A stretch of 7,116 nt of DNA from an uncultured Rikenella sp. (GCF_910579375.1 NZ_CAJTUJ010000095.1:1-7116); one strand, 5' to 3'. Shown: positions 1 through 7,045, counted from the first letter of the stretch. The notes: a model not told the origin generated them from the letters alone. A program made the numbers and translations.

Positions 1-182
1 CCTGCGACCCCGCAATAGAACGAAAGCCCCTTTTATTTTCACCCGCCAGCCCTTGGAGGGCCCCTCCCCTGCTTTGCCCGTGACGACCAGACCTTAATCT
101 TCAAGAGGCCTTTCCTCCGGCACAGCAAACCTGCTCCTTCCAAACCTCTTACACTTACCATAAATTCGGAAGGAAAAAGGCG

Positions 183-190
183 TAAATTTG
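183..190 (+). promoter_or_regulatory. Candidate Bacteroidetes -7 promoter box for the outer-membrane barrel gene
   Basis: TAAATTTG matches the Bacteroidetes -7 consensus TAnnTTTG exactly. It lies 22 bases before the ATG at 213 and 46 before the in-frame ATG at 237. No good TTTG -33 element is visible about 19-21 bases upstream, where only an AT-rich stretch is found. If used, transcription would start near 194-198 and give a short leader. This is a motif match only. Confidence 0.45.
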
Positions 191-212
191 TACGGTTTTT
201 GATAGAAATACG

Positions 213-695
213 ATGAAATTCAAACCTACCACTATTATGTTCAAAAAAGCATTTTACGCATTGTGTTTTCTCCTGCCTCTGGCAGGCTGGCAAACCGTTC
301 AGGCACAGGATTATCGGACAGCCGTCAGTGTAAATCTCGGAGCCGATATGGGCTTCGGAATGAAGCATTTTCTCGGAGCACGCAGCGCTATCGAAGCTCA
401 ATTCGGTTACAATATCCCGTGTAAAGGGGTGATGCTCTCGGCCGTCTATCAGTACCATGTGCCCCTGACCAAAGGATTGCAACTCTATGCCGGCGGCGGG
501 TTGAACATCGGAGTGCTTCACTTGGGCAAGCATCAGAGCTCGGATTTTGCGATCGGGTTGGATCCGACCGTCGGTTTCGAGTACAAATTCGCTCAGGCGC
601 CGATTGCACTGGCCGTGGACTATAAACCCAATATCAACTTTACACCCCATTCTCAGTGGGATTTGGCCGCCTTTAAGGTGCGGTACACTTTCTGA
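213..695 (+). CDS. Small outer-membrane beta-barrel protein (porin/opacity-like)
   Basis: This is a secreted protein of 160 residues from the ATG at 213. A second in-frame ATG at 237 gives 152 residues starting MFKKAFYALCF, a more typical signal-peptide start, so the true start is uncertain. A hydrophobic segment follows, with a likely cleavage site at VQA|QD. The mature part of about 128 residues alternates polar and hydrophobic residues in strand-like stretches separated by Gly-rich turns (YAGGGLNIGV, VGFEYKF, ALAVDYKP). It ends in FKVRYTF, an aromatic-terminated last strand as expected for BAM-inserted barrels. The size suggests an eight-stranded barrel, and the specific role is unknown. 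It is a single-gene unit, with a -7-like box upstream and a hairpin 18 bases after the stop. It converges on the lipoprotein operon and I see no functional link to it. The fold class is fairly secure; the family assignment is not. Confidence 0.8.
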   Translation: MKFKPTTIMFKKAFYALCFLLPLAGWQTVQAQDYRTAVSVNLGADMGFGMKHFLGARSAIEAQFGYNIPCKGVMLSAVYQYHVPLTKGLQLYAGGGLNIGVLHLGKHQSSDFAIGLDPTVGFEYKFAQAPIALAVDYKPNINFTPHSQWDLAAFKVRYTF

Positions 696-713
696 TAGAG
701 ATACAAGCAATAA

Positions 714-750
714 AAAGGGAGGACGGTCATATCGCGACCATCCTCCCTTT
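714..750. terminator. Hairpin terminator between convergent genes
   Basis: Two 15-base arms (714-728 and 736-750) pair around a 7-base loop. Read on the - strand, the single imperfect position is a G-U wobble and the stem is followed by UUUUU. Read on +, the same position is an A-C mismatch and the U-tract is weaker (UUUGUGUUU). It therefore probably serves mainly the lipoprotein operon, whose stop is 25 bases away, and may also end the barrel-protein transcript, whose stop is 18 bases away. Confidence 0.8.
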
Positions 751-775
751 GTGTTTACAGAGATCCTATGTGACC

Positions 776-1942
776 TTATTGCCCGATCATCTCCGGATCG
801 ACGATCTCGTGAGTGCGGATATCGACGAAAACAGGCGTCGTTTCCATCCCTTTCGAGGTCAGGGCGGCATCTACGCGGATAATCCGGTCGCTGATACGCG
901 AGTATTCGCGAATCTCGTTTTTGTAGACATCCATTTTGACCACCGCTTGTTTGGTGAGATCCGACACCCAGAAGCTCTCGTCAGTCACTCTGTGGATGCG
1001 AGCCGCCTGAGAAAAGGCAAAACCCTTGATCGATTTGATCGGATTGTTCCATTGTTTCGCCGCCCGATCGTAAATGTTGATGCCATTATTATCCCCCGTG
1101 AAGTACATCCGTTCGGCAGTAGATGCGAAAGTTTTCGGTTTGAACGGCAACTCTTCCATCGTCTGGTCGGCCAGGTCGATCACCGTCCCGTTCTTCATCT
1201 CGTCGTTGACCAGAGTCGGATCGAGCACTCGAAGCCGTTTGCCTTCGTAATCCGTCAGCAACAGTTTGCCCTCCGCATTGGACTCCATATACTGCGAATT
1301 AAAGCCGTTATTATGGGCTCCGAAAGCGCCGGCTCCGGCTTGCTTGTAGCGGTTGATTTTTTCGGCATTTCCCGGCACAGCGTCGCTCTCTTTGTAAACG
1401 CTCACGGTGCCGTTCTTGTCGCGGGTGAAGATCAGTCCGTCTTTCACCGCCATAGCCTGTGTCTGGAATACCGGTCCGCTCCACTTTCCATTACCGATGC
1501 TGACGACGTAGTTCAGGTCGGGCAGGTCGAAAACGTGAATGTAGGACTGACGTTCATTGACATACAGCCGCGTGTCGGTCACGACGATCGCTTCGATATT
1601 GCTGGTGAATTTCTGTTCCTTGCCGTTTGCCGTCCACGAGGCGAGGGTACGGAACGGCCGGTTGTTCTTCAGGTCGAAGAGAATCAGACTCGACCCCTCT
1701 GCGATGTTGGCCACGAAGAGCGTGTCGCCCCGGTGTGCCACCGTGTAGGGTATGAATTTTCCGGTTTCCAGCCCCATGCTTTCGTTGTTCAGCAGGGTGC
1801 CGGCTTCATAGGAGTAGTACCAGTAGCTGGTATAATTATCGCTGTTGGTATCCGGATCGACTGGGTCGCTGTTCTCCGAACACTGTACCGACAGAAGACC
1901 GCAGCAGGCGATCCACAGGATATGATGAAGATTGAATTTCAT
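776..1942 (-). CDS. Propeller-like lipoprotein, second gene of the metzincin lipoprotein operon
   Basis: I do not recognise a named family. The 388-residue product starts with a lipoprotein signal (hydrophobic residues 8-20, lipobox LSVQC, lipidated Cys21). The following SENSDPVDPD is acidic, as in many surface-exposed Bacteroidetes lipoproteins. Residues about 65-350 show repeated short strand units ending in aromatic/Asp motifs (LILFDL, IHVFDL, INIYDR), which suggests a beta-propeller of the YVTN/NHL kind. Residues about 68-190 align with about 428-550 of the upstream gene's product, including DTLFVAN versus DSLFIVN and an identical GNGKW at 150-154. No peptidase motif or other catalytic signature is seen. 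It starts 29 bases after the metzincin gene's stop with no terminator between, so the two are probably co-transcribed. It is probably a binding or scaffold partner (inference). Confidence 0.82.
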   Translation of the reverse strand: MKFNLHHILWIACCGLLSVQCSENSDPVDPDTNSDNYTSYWYYSYEAGTLLNNESMGLETGKFIPYTVAHRGDTLFVANIAEGSSLILFDLKNNRPFRTLASWTANGKEQKFTSNIEAIVVTDTRLYVNERQSYIHVFDLPDLNYVVSIGNGKWSGPVFQTQAMAVKDGLIFTRDKNGTVSVYKESDAVPGNAEKINRYKQAGAGAFGAHNNGFNSQYMESNAEGKLLLTDYEGKRLRVLDPTLVNDEMKNGTVIDLADQTMEELPFKPKTFASTAERMYFTGDNNGINIYDRAAKQWNNPIKSIKGFAFSQAARIHRVTDESFWVSDLTKQAVVKMDVYKNEIREYSRISDRIIRVDAALTSKGMETTPVFVDIRTHEIVDPEMIGQ

Positions 1943-1971
1943 GTTTTTTCGATTTTTAATCAGGGGTAGGT

Positions 1972-4059
1972 CTATTGCAACTGGCTCATCGGGATGGCGT
2001 AGAGCTTCATGCCGCCTTTGATTCGGTCGATGATGAAGAGCGTTTTGCGCCGGATGCAGAACTTTTCGGGTGCCTGCAACGTGATGCCGCCGATGGTGGT
2101 GTAGTTCTTCAGAATGGTTCCCGTTTTCGGGTCGACTTCGCAGAACTTCTCGTCGCCGTTCGAGCTGACGAACAGTTGTTTGCCGTAGAAATCCAGGGCA
2201 TACGGAGAGTTCTTGTAAGCGATGTTACCCGAGCGTTTGAGCTCTTTGTACTCGCGCACCTGCGAGAGGTCGAACAGGTCGATTCGTTTGGCGGGATGGG
2301 TGGCATAGAGGATTCCGCTCGTGGTGTCCACCGCCATGCCGTAGGTTCCGTTCGTCTCGCCGAGCGCTTCCGAGCGGGCATAGACCAACAGTTGTTCCTG
2401 CCGATCGGACAGCGACTCTTCGGCCACCACCAGGCAGCGTTTGTCGTGGATCAACATCAGGCCGTTGTACACCACGATGTCGAATGCGTGGACGGTTTGT
2501 CCGGCTCCGGTACCCCATTTCCCGTTCCCGAGACAGGCGATGAAATGTTGGTCTTCGGCGTCGAACACTTCGGTGCGGCTGCCGGTATGGGTGACATAGA
2601 TTTTGCCGTTGACCCGTGTCACGCCGTTCGGTTCGCCGAGGAAGTGTTCGGTCGTCCCTTCGCCCCGCGTCCACTCCCGAATGCTCTTCAGGTGCGAGAT
2701 CGCGCCGTCTTTGATGTCGAAAATTTCGACGCTGTAATTGTCTTTAGCGTCGTTTACGATGAACAACGAGTCGTTGTACACATAGACGTCTTTGGGCTGG
2801 AAAGTGGCGGCTGTAGCGCCCGGAACAGCCGTGTGATCCAGCGTGAAGGAGACGGCTTCGCCGTTTTCGCCTTTCAGGTCGTTTTCGCCTTTATAGATCA
2901 GCCCCCCGTCGATTTCGTCGAGTTCCGGGTCTTCGATGATGTGTTTCGACGAGCGGTAGTATCCGCCGCCCGGCAGATAGGCGGTTTTGGAGCGGCGGCT
3001 GTGCAGGAATCGCCGCGAGTAGACCGGGAGTTTCTTGGCGATCCCCAGCTCTTCGTAGACTTTGCCGCACAAGGAAGTCCAGCCCGGTCCGGTTTGTTCG
3101 TAGGTCATATTACCGGCATGGCCGTAGCCCAGACAGTGGGCATATTCGTGGAAGATGGTCTCGGTAATGCTGGCGTCGTCCGGATATTGTTCGAAGTATA
3201 CGGATTCGTGCATACCGAATGTCTCTCCGCCGCCGAGTCCCATGACGCCGGTGGTATGACCGAAAATCAGAGCACGATGCTCGTTCGCTTTTTTCAACAC
3301 GAAGTCTTTGTCCACAACGGTTTTGTTGTTATCCGAGTGCAGCGGCCCCCAGTTTTGCAGCGCCGAGGCGAATTCCGGACTCGAATACATGTAAGCCATG
3401 TTCAGAGCCATAGCCACCGCTTCCCGCGCGTGGCAGGCGTGTAAAGGGTAGGCCCAGTTGGAGTTGTTCGGCTGATAGTAGCGGCCGAATCCGATATACC
3501 GGTGGCATTTGATGGCCTGGAGGGTTTTGTAGTACGGCGCATCGCATTCGACTTCGAAGCTGAGGTTGCTGCCGGCCAGATGCGGGTTGGCCATGATTTG
3601 GATCTTTTTGCCGCTGCGGGTATAGGCCGTTATGTTTTCGGTCGCGAAGGGCAGTTTGACCCGTAATTGCTGGAATGGCATGAGTCTTTCCAGCACCAAC
3701 AGTTTGATCTGTTCGTCGTAGCCATCGATCTTTGCCCAGACCGTCACATTGGGGAGGGAGCGCGGGCTGTAGAACCGGAGCTGGAAATTATGCTCGTCGT
3801 CGAGGGTCATCTGGATCGTCTGGTCGGTGTAGAAATTCCGATCGGGATTGTCCAGAAACAGCTCCGAAGGTTCGTCGTCGTTGAACATGTAGTAGGTGTT
3901 TTCGGCGTTGTAATCCGATCGGGTCATGTACACCGGAAACTGGTTCGGCGCATTCACGCCGGAATCGGTCAGCAATTTGTTCTCTTTCTTACAGCCGATT
4001 AGCAGCAATGCGCTGAAAACCAGTAGGCTGTAAAGGCCTGCAAGAAAAGTTTTTCTCAT
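1972..4059 (-). CDS. Metzincin-like zinc metalloprotease lipoprotein with C-terminal propeller-like domain
   Basis: This is a predicted lipoprotein of 695 residues with lipobox LLIGC and lipidated Cys23, followed by KKEN. Residues about 40-170 are strand-rich without a recognisable motif and may be an Ig-like spacer. Residues about 175-355 carry the peptidase region: HEYAHCLGYGH at 304-314 gives zinc ligands His304, His308 and His314 and general base Glu305, the full metzincin HExxHxxGxxH signature. Met318 in GNMTY resembles a Met-turn but is very close to the motif, so the true Met-turn may lie elsewhere. Residues about 420-695 are strand repeats (VEIFDI, TEVFDA, IDLFDL) related to the downstream lipoprotein, with GNGKW at 511-515. 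It is likely an envelope or surface protease; the substrate is unknown. It is the first gene of a two-gene operon, with a T-rich promoter region upstream. The zinc site is certain by sequence, activity is inferred, and the exact peptidase family is not recognised. Confidence 0.85.
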   Translation of the reverse strand: MRKTFLAGLYSLLVFSALLLIGCKKENKLLTDSGVNAPNQFPVYMTRSDYNAENTYYMFNDDEPSELFLDNPDRNFYTDQTIQMTLDDEHNFQLRFYSPRSLPNVTVWAKIDGYDEQIKLLVLERLMPFQQLRVKLPFATENITAYTRSGKKIQIMANPHLAGSNLSFEVECDAPYYKTLQAIKCHRYIGFGRYYQPNNSNWAYPLHACHAREAVAMALNMAYMYSSPEFASALQNWGPLHSDNNKTVVDKDFVLKKANEHRALIFGHTTGVMGLGGGETFGMHESVYFEQYPDDASITETIFHEYAHCLGYGHAGNMTYEQTGPGWTSLCGKVYEELGIAKKLPVYSRRFLHSRRSKTAYLPGGGYYRSSKHIIEDPELDEIDGGLIYKGENDLKGENGEAVSFTLDHTAVPGATAATFQPKDVYVYNDSLFIVNDAKDNYSVEIFDIKDGAISHLKSIREWTRGEGTTEHFLGEPNGVTRVNGKIYVTHTGSRTEVFDAEDQHFIACLGNGKWGTGAGQTVHAFDIVVYNGLMLIHDKRCLVVAEESLSDRQEQLLVYARSEALGETNGTYGMAVDTTSGILYATHPAKRIDLFDLSQVREYKELKRSGNIAYKNSPYALDFYGKQLFVSSNGDEKFCEVDPKTGTILKNYTTIGGITLQAPEKFCIRRKTLFIIDRIKGGMKLYAIPMSQLQ

Positions 4060-4113
4060 AGTGCGTGTGTTTGAATGGCGATTGTTTTACGTCCGTTCTG
4101 TAGAAATCGCCCG

Positions 4114-4145
4114 CGAAGATAGGCAGTTAAGCAAAAAAAAAAAAA
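4114..4145 (-). promoter_or_regulatory. Candidate promoter of the metzincin lipoprotein operon, with a T13 tract
   Basis: On the - strand, TATCTTCG (4121 down to 4114) matches the -7 consensus TAnnTTTG at all but one fixed position. It would start transcription about 45-50 bases before the ATG at 4059. A run of 13 T (A13 on +, 4133-4145) lies 11 bases upstream of it and covers the place where a -33 element is expected. No clear TTTG -33 is present. This is a motif-level call. Confidence 0.35.
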
Positions 4146-4216
4146 CGCACTTTGAGTTTTGTAAATATTCGTTTTTCTGTCGAGGGGTCGAACTGTTTTG
4201 TAATCAGTCAGAAAAC

Positions 4217-4270
4217 AAAAAAGCCCTTCTGCCGGGCCTCCCTCGCGAGACGAGGGGCCGAGCAGAAGGG
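4217..4270 (-). terminator. Second, longer hairpin with U-tract downstream of ndk
   Basis: Outer arms at 4224-4232 and 4262-4270 (CCCTTCTGC/GCAGAAGGG) are perfectly complementary. Inside them, 4235-4245 and 4251-4259 pair with a small bulge around a 5-base loop. On the - strand the stem is followed by C and then TTTTTTGTTTTC, which fits an intrinsic terminator. It lies about 40 bases beyond the first ndk terminator and about 160 bases before the metzincin lipoprotein gene. It could be a backup terminator, the 3' end of a small RNA, or a dispersed palindromic repeat. Confidence 0.6.
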
Positions 4271-4307
4271 TAGCCCGAAAGAGGGGTAAGACGGAGGGCT
4301 TGTGGAT

Positions 4308-4341
4308 AAAAAAACGCCGTTCACTGAATAAGGAACGGCGT
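4308..4341 (-). terminator. Intrinsic terminator of ndk
   Basis: A perfect 9-bp stem (4314-4322 with 4333-4341, ACGCCGTTC/GAACGGCGT) encloses a 10-base loop. On the - strand it is followed directly by seven T. It sits 26 bases past the ndk stop codon, so it very likely ends that transcript. Confidence 0.88.
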
Positions 4342-4367
4342 GATAGGTCGGTATGGGAAAGGAGCGT

Positions 4368-4841
4368 TTAGTCGCTGTCGATTTCGTCTTCCGGAAGTGG
4401 TAGTTCGTACTTGGTGTCGATAATCTCTTTGTCCGGGAAGAAGAAAGAGGCTTCCCAAGCCGCATTTTCGTCGCTGTCCGATGCGTGAATGGCGTTCCGG
4501 GTCTTCGAAGCGGCGAATTTTTTGCGGATAGTCCCTTCGGCAGCCAGCTCCGGATTGGTCTTGCCGATCAGTTCGCGGAACTCAGCCACGGCATCCTGCG
4601 ACCCCTCTTTTTCGAGCACTGCGGCTACGATCGGCCCGGAGGTCATGAAGAGGTAGAGGTTCCGGAAAAAGGGCCGTCCTTTGTGTACGTAATAGAATTT
4701 TTCGGCGTCCGAGCGGCTGAGGTAGGTCATCTTCAGCGCGATGATCCGAAAACCTGCCTTTTCGATCATGGTCAGGATTTCACCGATGTGGTTTCCCCCC
4801 ACCGAATCCGGCTTTATGATGGTAAAGGTTCTCTGTCCCAT
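4368..4841 (-). CDS. ndk: Nucleoside diphosphate kinase
   Basis: This cytosolic enzyme moves the gamma-phosphate of ATP onto NDPs through a phospho-histidine, balancing NTP and dNTP pools. The 157-residue product begins MGQRTFTIIKPDSV, the usual NDK start with Lys10. It continues with RPFF (56-59), MTSGPIV, GTIR with Arg106, and NAIHASDSDENAAWE with Asn116 and catalytic His119, then FFF. His-Ala-Ser-Asp replaces the more common His-Gly-Ser-Asp, which I believe also occurs in other Bacteroidetes. The C-terminus is a short acidic tail (EDEIDSD). The frame stays open to 4889, but those 16 extra residues precede the family's start and overlap the predicted promoter, so I chose the ATG at 4841. 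It stands as its own unit: rluD ends with a terminator upstream, and two hairpins follow. Confidence 0.95.
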   Translation of the reverse strand: MGQRTFTIIKPDSVGGNHIGEILTMIEKAGFRIIALKMTYLSRSDAEKFYYVHKGRPFFRNLYLFMTSGPIVAAVLEKEGSQDAVAEFRELIGKTNPELAAEGTIRKKFAASKTRNAIHASDSDENAAWEASFFFPDKEIIDTKYELPLPEDEIDSD

Positions 4842-4877
4842 AAGGTATTGAGGTGTTGATGAGTGAATAATTTCGGA

Positions 4878-4910
4878 TAAAGATAGCAATTATTTCGGAC
4901 GAATGAAATT
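4878..4910 (-). promoter_or_regulatory. Candidate ndk promoter
   Basis: On the - strand, TATCTTTA (4885 down to 4878) is a one-mismatch -7 box. TTTC (4908 down to 4905) lies 19 bases upstream as a one-mismatch -33 element (consensus TTTG). Transcription would begin near 4870-4875, about 30 bases before the ATG at 4841. That supports this start over the longer open frame, which begins at 4889. Confidence 0.45.
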
Positions 4911-4955
4911 CGGCGGTCGGCACGGTGGAAAAACGGGGCGCGCGGCGGCGGAGAG

Positions 4956-4986
4956 AAAAAAGAGGCGACGCGTATCACTCGTCGCC
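4956..4986 (-). terminator. rluD terminator overlapping the stop codon
   Basis: A 7-bp stem (4964-4970 with 4980-4986, GGCGACG/CGTCGCC) is extendable by CTC/GAG across one bulged base. It is followed on the - strand by TC and then six T. The rluD stop codon TGA (4975-4977) sits in the 9-base loop, so the 5' arm is made by the gene's last sense codons. Confidence 0.7.
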
Positions 4987-6108
4987 CTCGAATGTGTTTC
5001 GGGCGGCTGTATATCCTTCCCATTTGGCGATACAGGCGGCGAAGTCGGCCGGATATTCCGATTCGAAATAGACCTCCTGGCGCGATTCCGGGTGTACGAA
5101 TCCCAGACTCAGCGCATGCAGTCCGTGGCGCGGCATCGCGGCGAAGCAGTTTTCGACGAACTGTTTGTATTTGCTGAAGGTGGTGCCTTTCAGAATCCGG
5201 TCGCCGCCGTAACGTTCGTCGTTGAAGAGCGGGTGGCCGATCGACTCCATGTGTACCCGGATCTGGTGTGTCCGTCCGGTTTCGAGCCGGCATTCGACGA
5301 GGGTGACATATCCGAACCGTTTCAAGACCCGGTAGTGGGTCACGGCGTGTTTCCCGACCGGCCCGTCGGGCGGAAAGACGGCCATGCGCATTCGGTCGGT
5401 GGTGCTACGGGCGATGTTTCCCACGATCGTCCCCTCGTCTTCGTCGAAGTTGCCCCACACCAGTGCGTGATAGATGCGTCGAATGGTGTGGTCGTAGAAT
5501 TGCCGGGCCAGAAAGGCGTGTGTCCGCTCGTCTTTGGCCACGACCAGGAGTCCGGAGGTGTTTTTGTCGATCCGGTGGACGAGTCCGGCCCGCATGTCGC
5601 CCTGTTCGAAGAGCGGAAGGCCCCGCAGGTGAAAGGTGAGGGCGTTGACCAAGGTGCCGGTATAGTTTCCGTGTCCCGGGTGTACGACCATTCCGGCGGC
5701 TTTGTTGACGACGATCAGGCGGTTGTCTTCGTAGACGATGTCGAGCGGAATGTCTTCGGCAATGATCTCCAGTTCGCGCGGCGGGTAGGGCAGCACGATC
5801 GATATCCGGTCGAGGGGTTTGACTTTGTAGCTCGATTTGGCGGGTTGCCCGTTGACGAGGATGTTGCCGGCATCGGCTGCGGCCTGAATGCGGTTCCGGG
5901 AGGTGTTTTCGAGCCGGGTGGCCAGAAATTTGTCGAGCCGCAGCAGTCCTTGCCCCTTGTCGGCCACGACGTTGAAGTGTTCGAAGAGTTCGTCTTCGCG
6001 TTCGTCGCCGAATTCGCTGATGTCGTCGGTGTCGAGGGGTGTCGGTTCGCCGACGGCAAGGGGTTTGTCCGGCTTTGTCATCGGTGGGTTACTCTTTTTC
6101 CCGGTCAT
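4975..6108 (-). CDS. rluD: RluD/RluA-family 23S rRNA pseudouridine synthase
   Basis: This enzyme converts specific uridines of RNA to pseudouridine. RluD itself acts on helix 69 of 23S rRNA, which is the likely but unproven substrate here. From the ATG at 6108 (377 residues), a variable acidic N-terminus is followed by an S4 RNA-binding domain at about 56-103 (LRLDKFLATRL to VKPLDRISIVL). The catalytic domain follows, with HRIDKNTSGLL carrying catalytic Asp181, and GRTHQIRVHMESIGHPL at about 278-294. All core motifs are intact. Other starts are GTG at 6117 and ATG at 6081; 6108 follows a purine-rich GAAGAAGAGAG and overlaps the PASTA gene by 20 bases, while 6081 leaves a 7-base gap. Either way it is co-transcribed with the PASTA gene. 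The RluD-versus-other-RluA assignment rests on the S4 domain and overall layout. Confidence 0.93.
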   Translation of the reverse strand: MTGKKSNPPMTKPDKPLAVGEPTPLDTDDISEFGDEREDELFEHFNVVADKGQGLLRLDKFLATRLENTSRNRIQAAADAGNILVNGQPAKSSYKVKPLDRISIVLPYPPRELEIIAEDIPLDIVYEDNRLIVVNKAAGMVVHPGHGNYTGTLVNALTFHLRGLPLFEQGDMRAGLVHRIDKNTSGLLVVAKDERTHAFLARQFYDHTIRRIYHALVWGNFDEDEGTIVGNIARSTTDRMRMAVFPPDGPVGKHAVTHYRVLKRFGYVTLVECRLETGRTHQIRVHMESIGHPLFNDERYGGDRILKGTTFSKYKQFVENCFAAMPRHGLHALSLGFVHPESRQEVYFESEYPADFAACIAKWEGYTAARNTFEGDE

Positions 6109-7039
6109 TATCGGCACTCTCTTCTTCGTCTACGGCATATCGCCGGGTCGCTGCGTCCGAGCTTTTGGAGGACGATGCGATCTTTTGTGTATCCAAGGTC
6201 AGCCACAGCGAGACTTTCCCGCCGTAGTCCGTCCGGCTCTGCTGGTTGGGTTCCTGTCGATAGACGCGGGCGTCTTCGGTGTCGTTGGTTCCGATTCCGG
6301 AGTCGAACTTGATGTTGCCGACGTTCAGTCCGACTTCCCACAGCCGACTCTTGGCTTCGCGCAAGGTGAGTCCGATGACTTTCGGAATCCGGGGTAGGGG
6401 CGAGGAGTGGTTGACGCCGACCACGAGGGTGATGCCGGATCCGAGTTCCGCTTTGGTGCGCGAGTCGTGGGTGATGGATCGGCCTTTGTAGAGCTCGTCG
6501 AGGACGTTGTTGGTGGCCATGTCGGATCGGTAGACGAGTCGCTCGATCTCGAATCCTTTGGTTTCGAGCATGTTTTTGGCCTGTCGCAAGGAGTAGCCGG
6601 TCACGTACGGAATCACGTCGGTTCTGGGCCGGAAGGCGTTGACGGTCAGGAATACGCGCCGCCCTTTCTTGACGCCCATCCCGGGTTTCGGGCTCTGGTC
6701 GAGGATCTGGCCGGGCTTCTGCTTCGGCATGTAGAGGGAGTCGATGATCTCCAAGCGCAAGGCTCCCTGTTCGCTCATTTTTCGTGCTTCGTCGAAGGTG
6801 TGCCCGATCATGGTCGGCACGATGATCCGTTGCCCGTGACGGGTGTAGATGTTCAGAACGAGGTTGACGATGAAATAGAGGATGATGCCGATACAGAGGG
6901 CCATCACGATATTCCGCAGGATGATGTTCCGGCGGATGGTGTCGAGCATGCGGGCGAGCACGGGGGGTAATTGTGTCTTGCGGGGGTTCCGGGGGGCGCC
7001 GTTGCGGCGAGGGGTAGGGGGAAAGGGTGTCGGTGACAT
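6089..7039 (-). CDS. Single-pass membrane protein with three PASTA domains
   Basis: From the ATG at 7039 (316 residues), a Pro/Arg-rich cytoplasmic N-terminus of about 40 residues precedes one transmembrane helix at about 44-65 (IVMALCIGIILYFIVNLVL). Three PASTA repeats follow in the periplasm at about 72-135, 140-210 and 216-284. Each opens with a P-x-(V/M)-x-G-(H/Y/L)-(T/S)-(F/L)-(D/R)-(E/Q)-A pattern, and repeats 1 and 3 retain a QSPKPG- or QEPNQQ-type segment. A Ser-rich, then acidic tail ends the protein. PASTA domains bind peptidoglycan or muropeptides in Firmicutes and Actinobacteria kinases and PBPs; no kinase or transpeptidase domain is attached here. An in-frame ATG at 6949 (MLDTIRRN) would leave a short N-terminus ahead of the helix and is a credible alternative start. 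The gene leads an operon with rluD. Confidence 0.9.
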   Translation of the reverse strand: MSPTPFPPTPRRNGAPRNPRKTQLPPVLARMLDTIRRNIILRNIVMALCIGIILYFIVNLVLNIYTRHGQRIIVPTMIGHTFDEARKMSEQGALRLEIIDSLYMPKQKPGQILDQSPKPGMGVKKGRRVFLTVNAFRPRTDVIPYVTGYSLRQAKNMLETKGFEIERLVYRSDMATNNVLDELYKGRSITHDSRTKAELGSGITLVVGVNHSSPLPRIPKVIGLTLREAKSRLWEVGLNVGNIKFDSGIGTNDTEDARVYRQEPNQQSRTDYGGKVSLWLTLDTQKIASSSKSSDAATRRYAVDEEESADNDREKE

Positions 7040-7045
7040 AACGCA

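Noticed and set aside
1..182. Possible upstream gene end or RNA gene at the left edge, including a GGAGGG-C-CCCTCC palindrome at 55-67
   Set aside because: None of the frames read (the three on + and the long one on -) shows a recognisable protein end, no tRNA-like cloverleaf could be drawn, and the palindrome has no loop or U-tract.
39..710. 223-codon open frame on - covering the barrel protein gene
   Set aside because: No signal peptide, domain or promoter is seen, and it covers the + gene that has a signal peptide and an aromatic-terminated barrel strand.
749..1969. 406-codon open frame on + antisense to the propeller-like lipoprotein
   Set aside because: It mirrors the real gene, starts inside the terminator hairpin, and has no recognisable features.
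1975..3444. 489-codon open frame on + antisense to the metzincin lipoprotein gene
   Set aside because: It runs fully antisense to a gene with a lipobox and an intact zinc motif, its product is a low-complexity Val/Phe/Asp-rich sequence without motifs, and G/C-rich third positions explain the lack of stops.
4903..6312. 469-codon open frame on + across rluD and the end of the PASTA gene
   Set aside because: It spans two well-supported genes in antisense and is rich in FVDE/VFV patterns typical of shadow frames.
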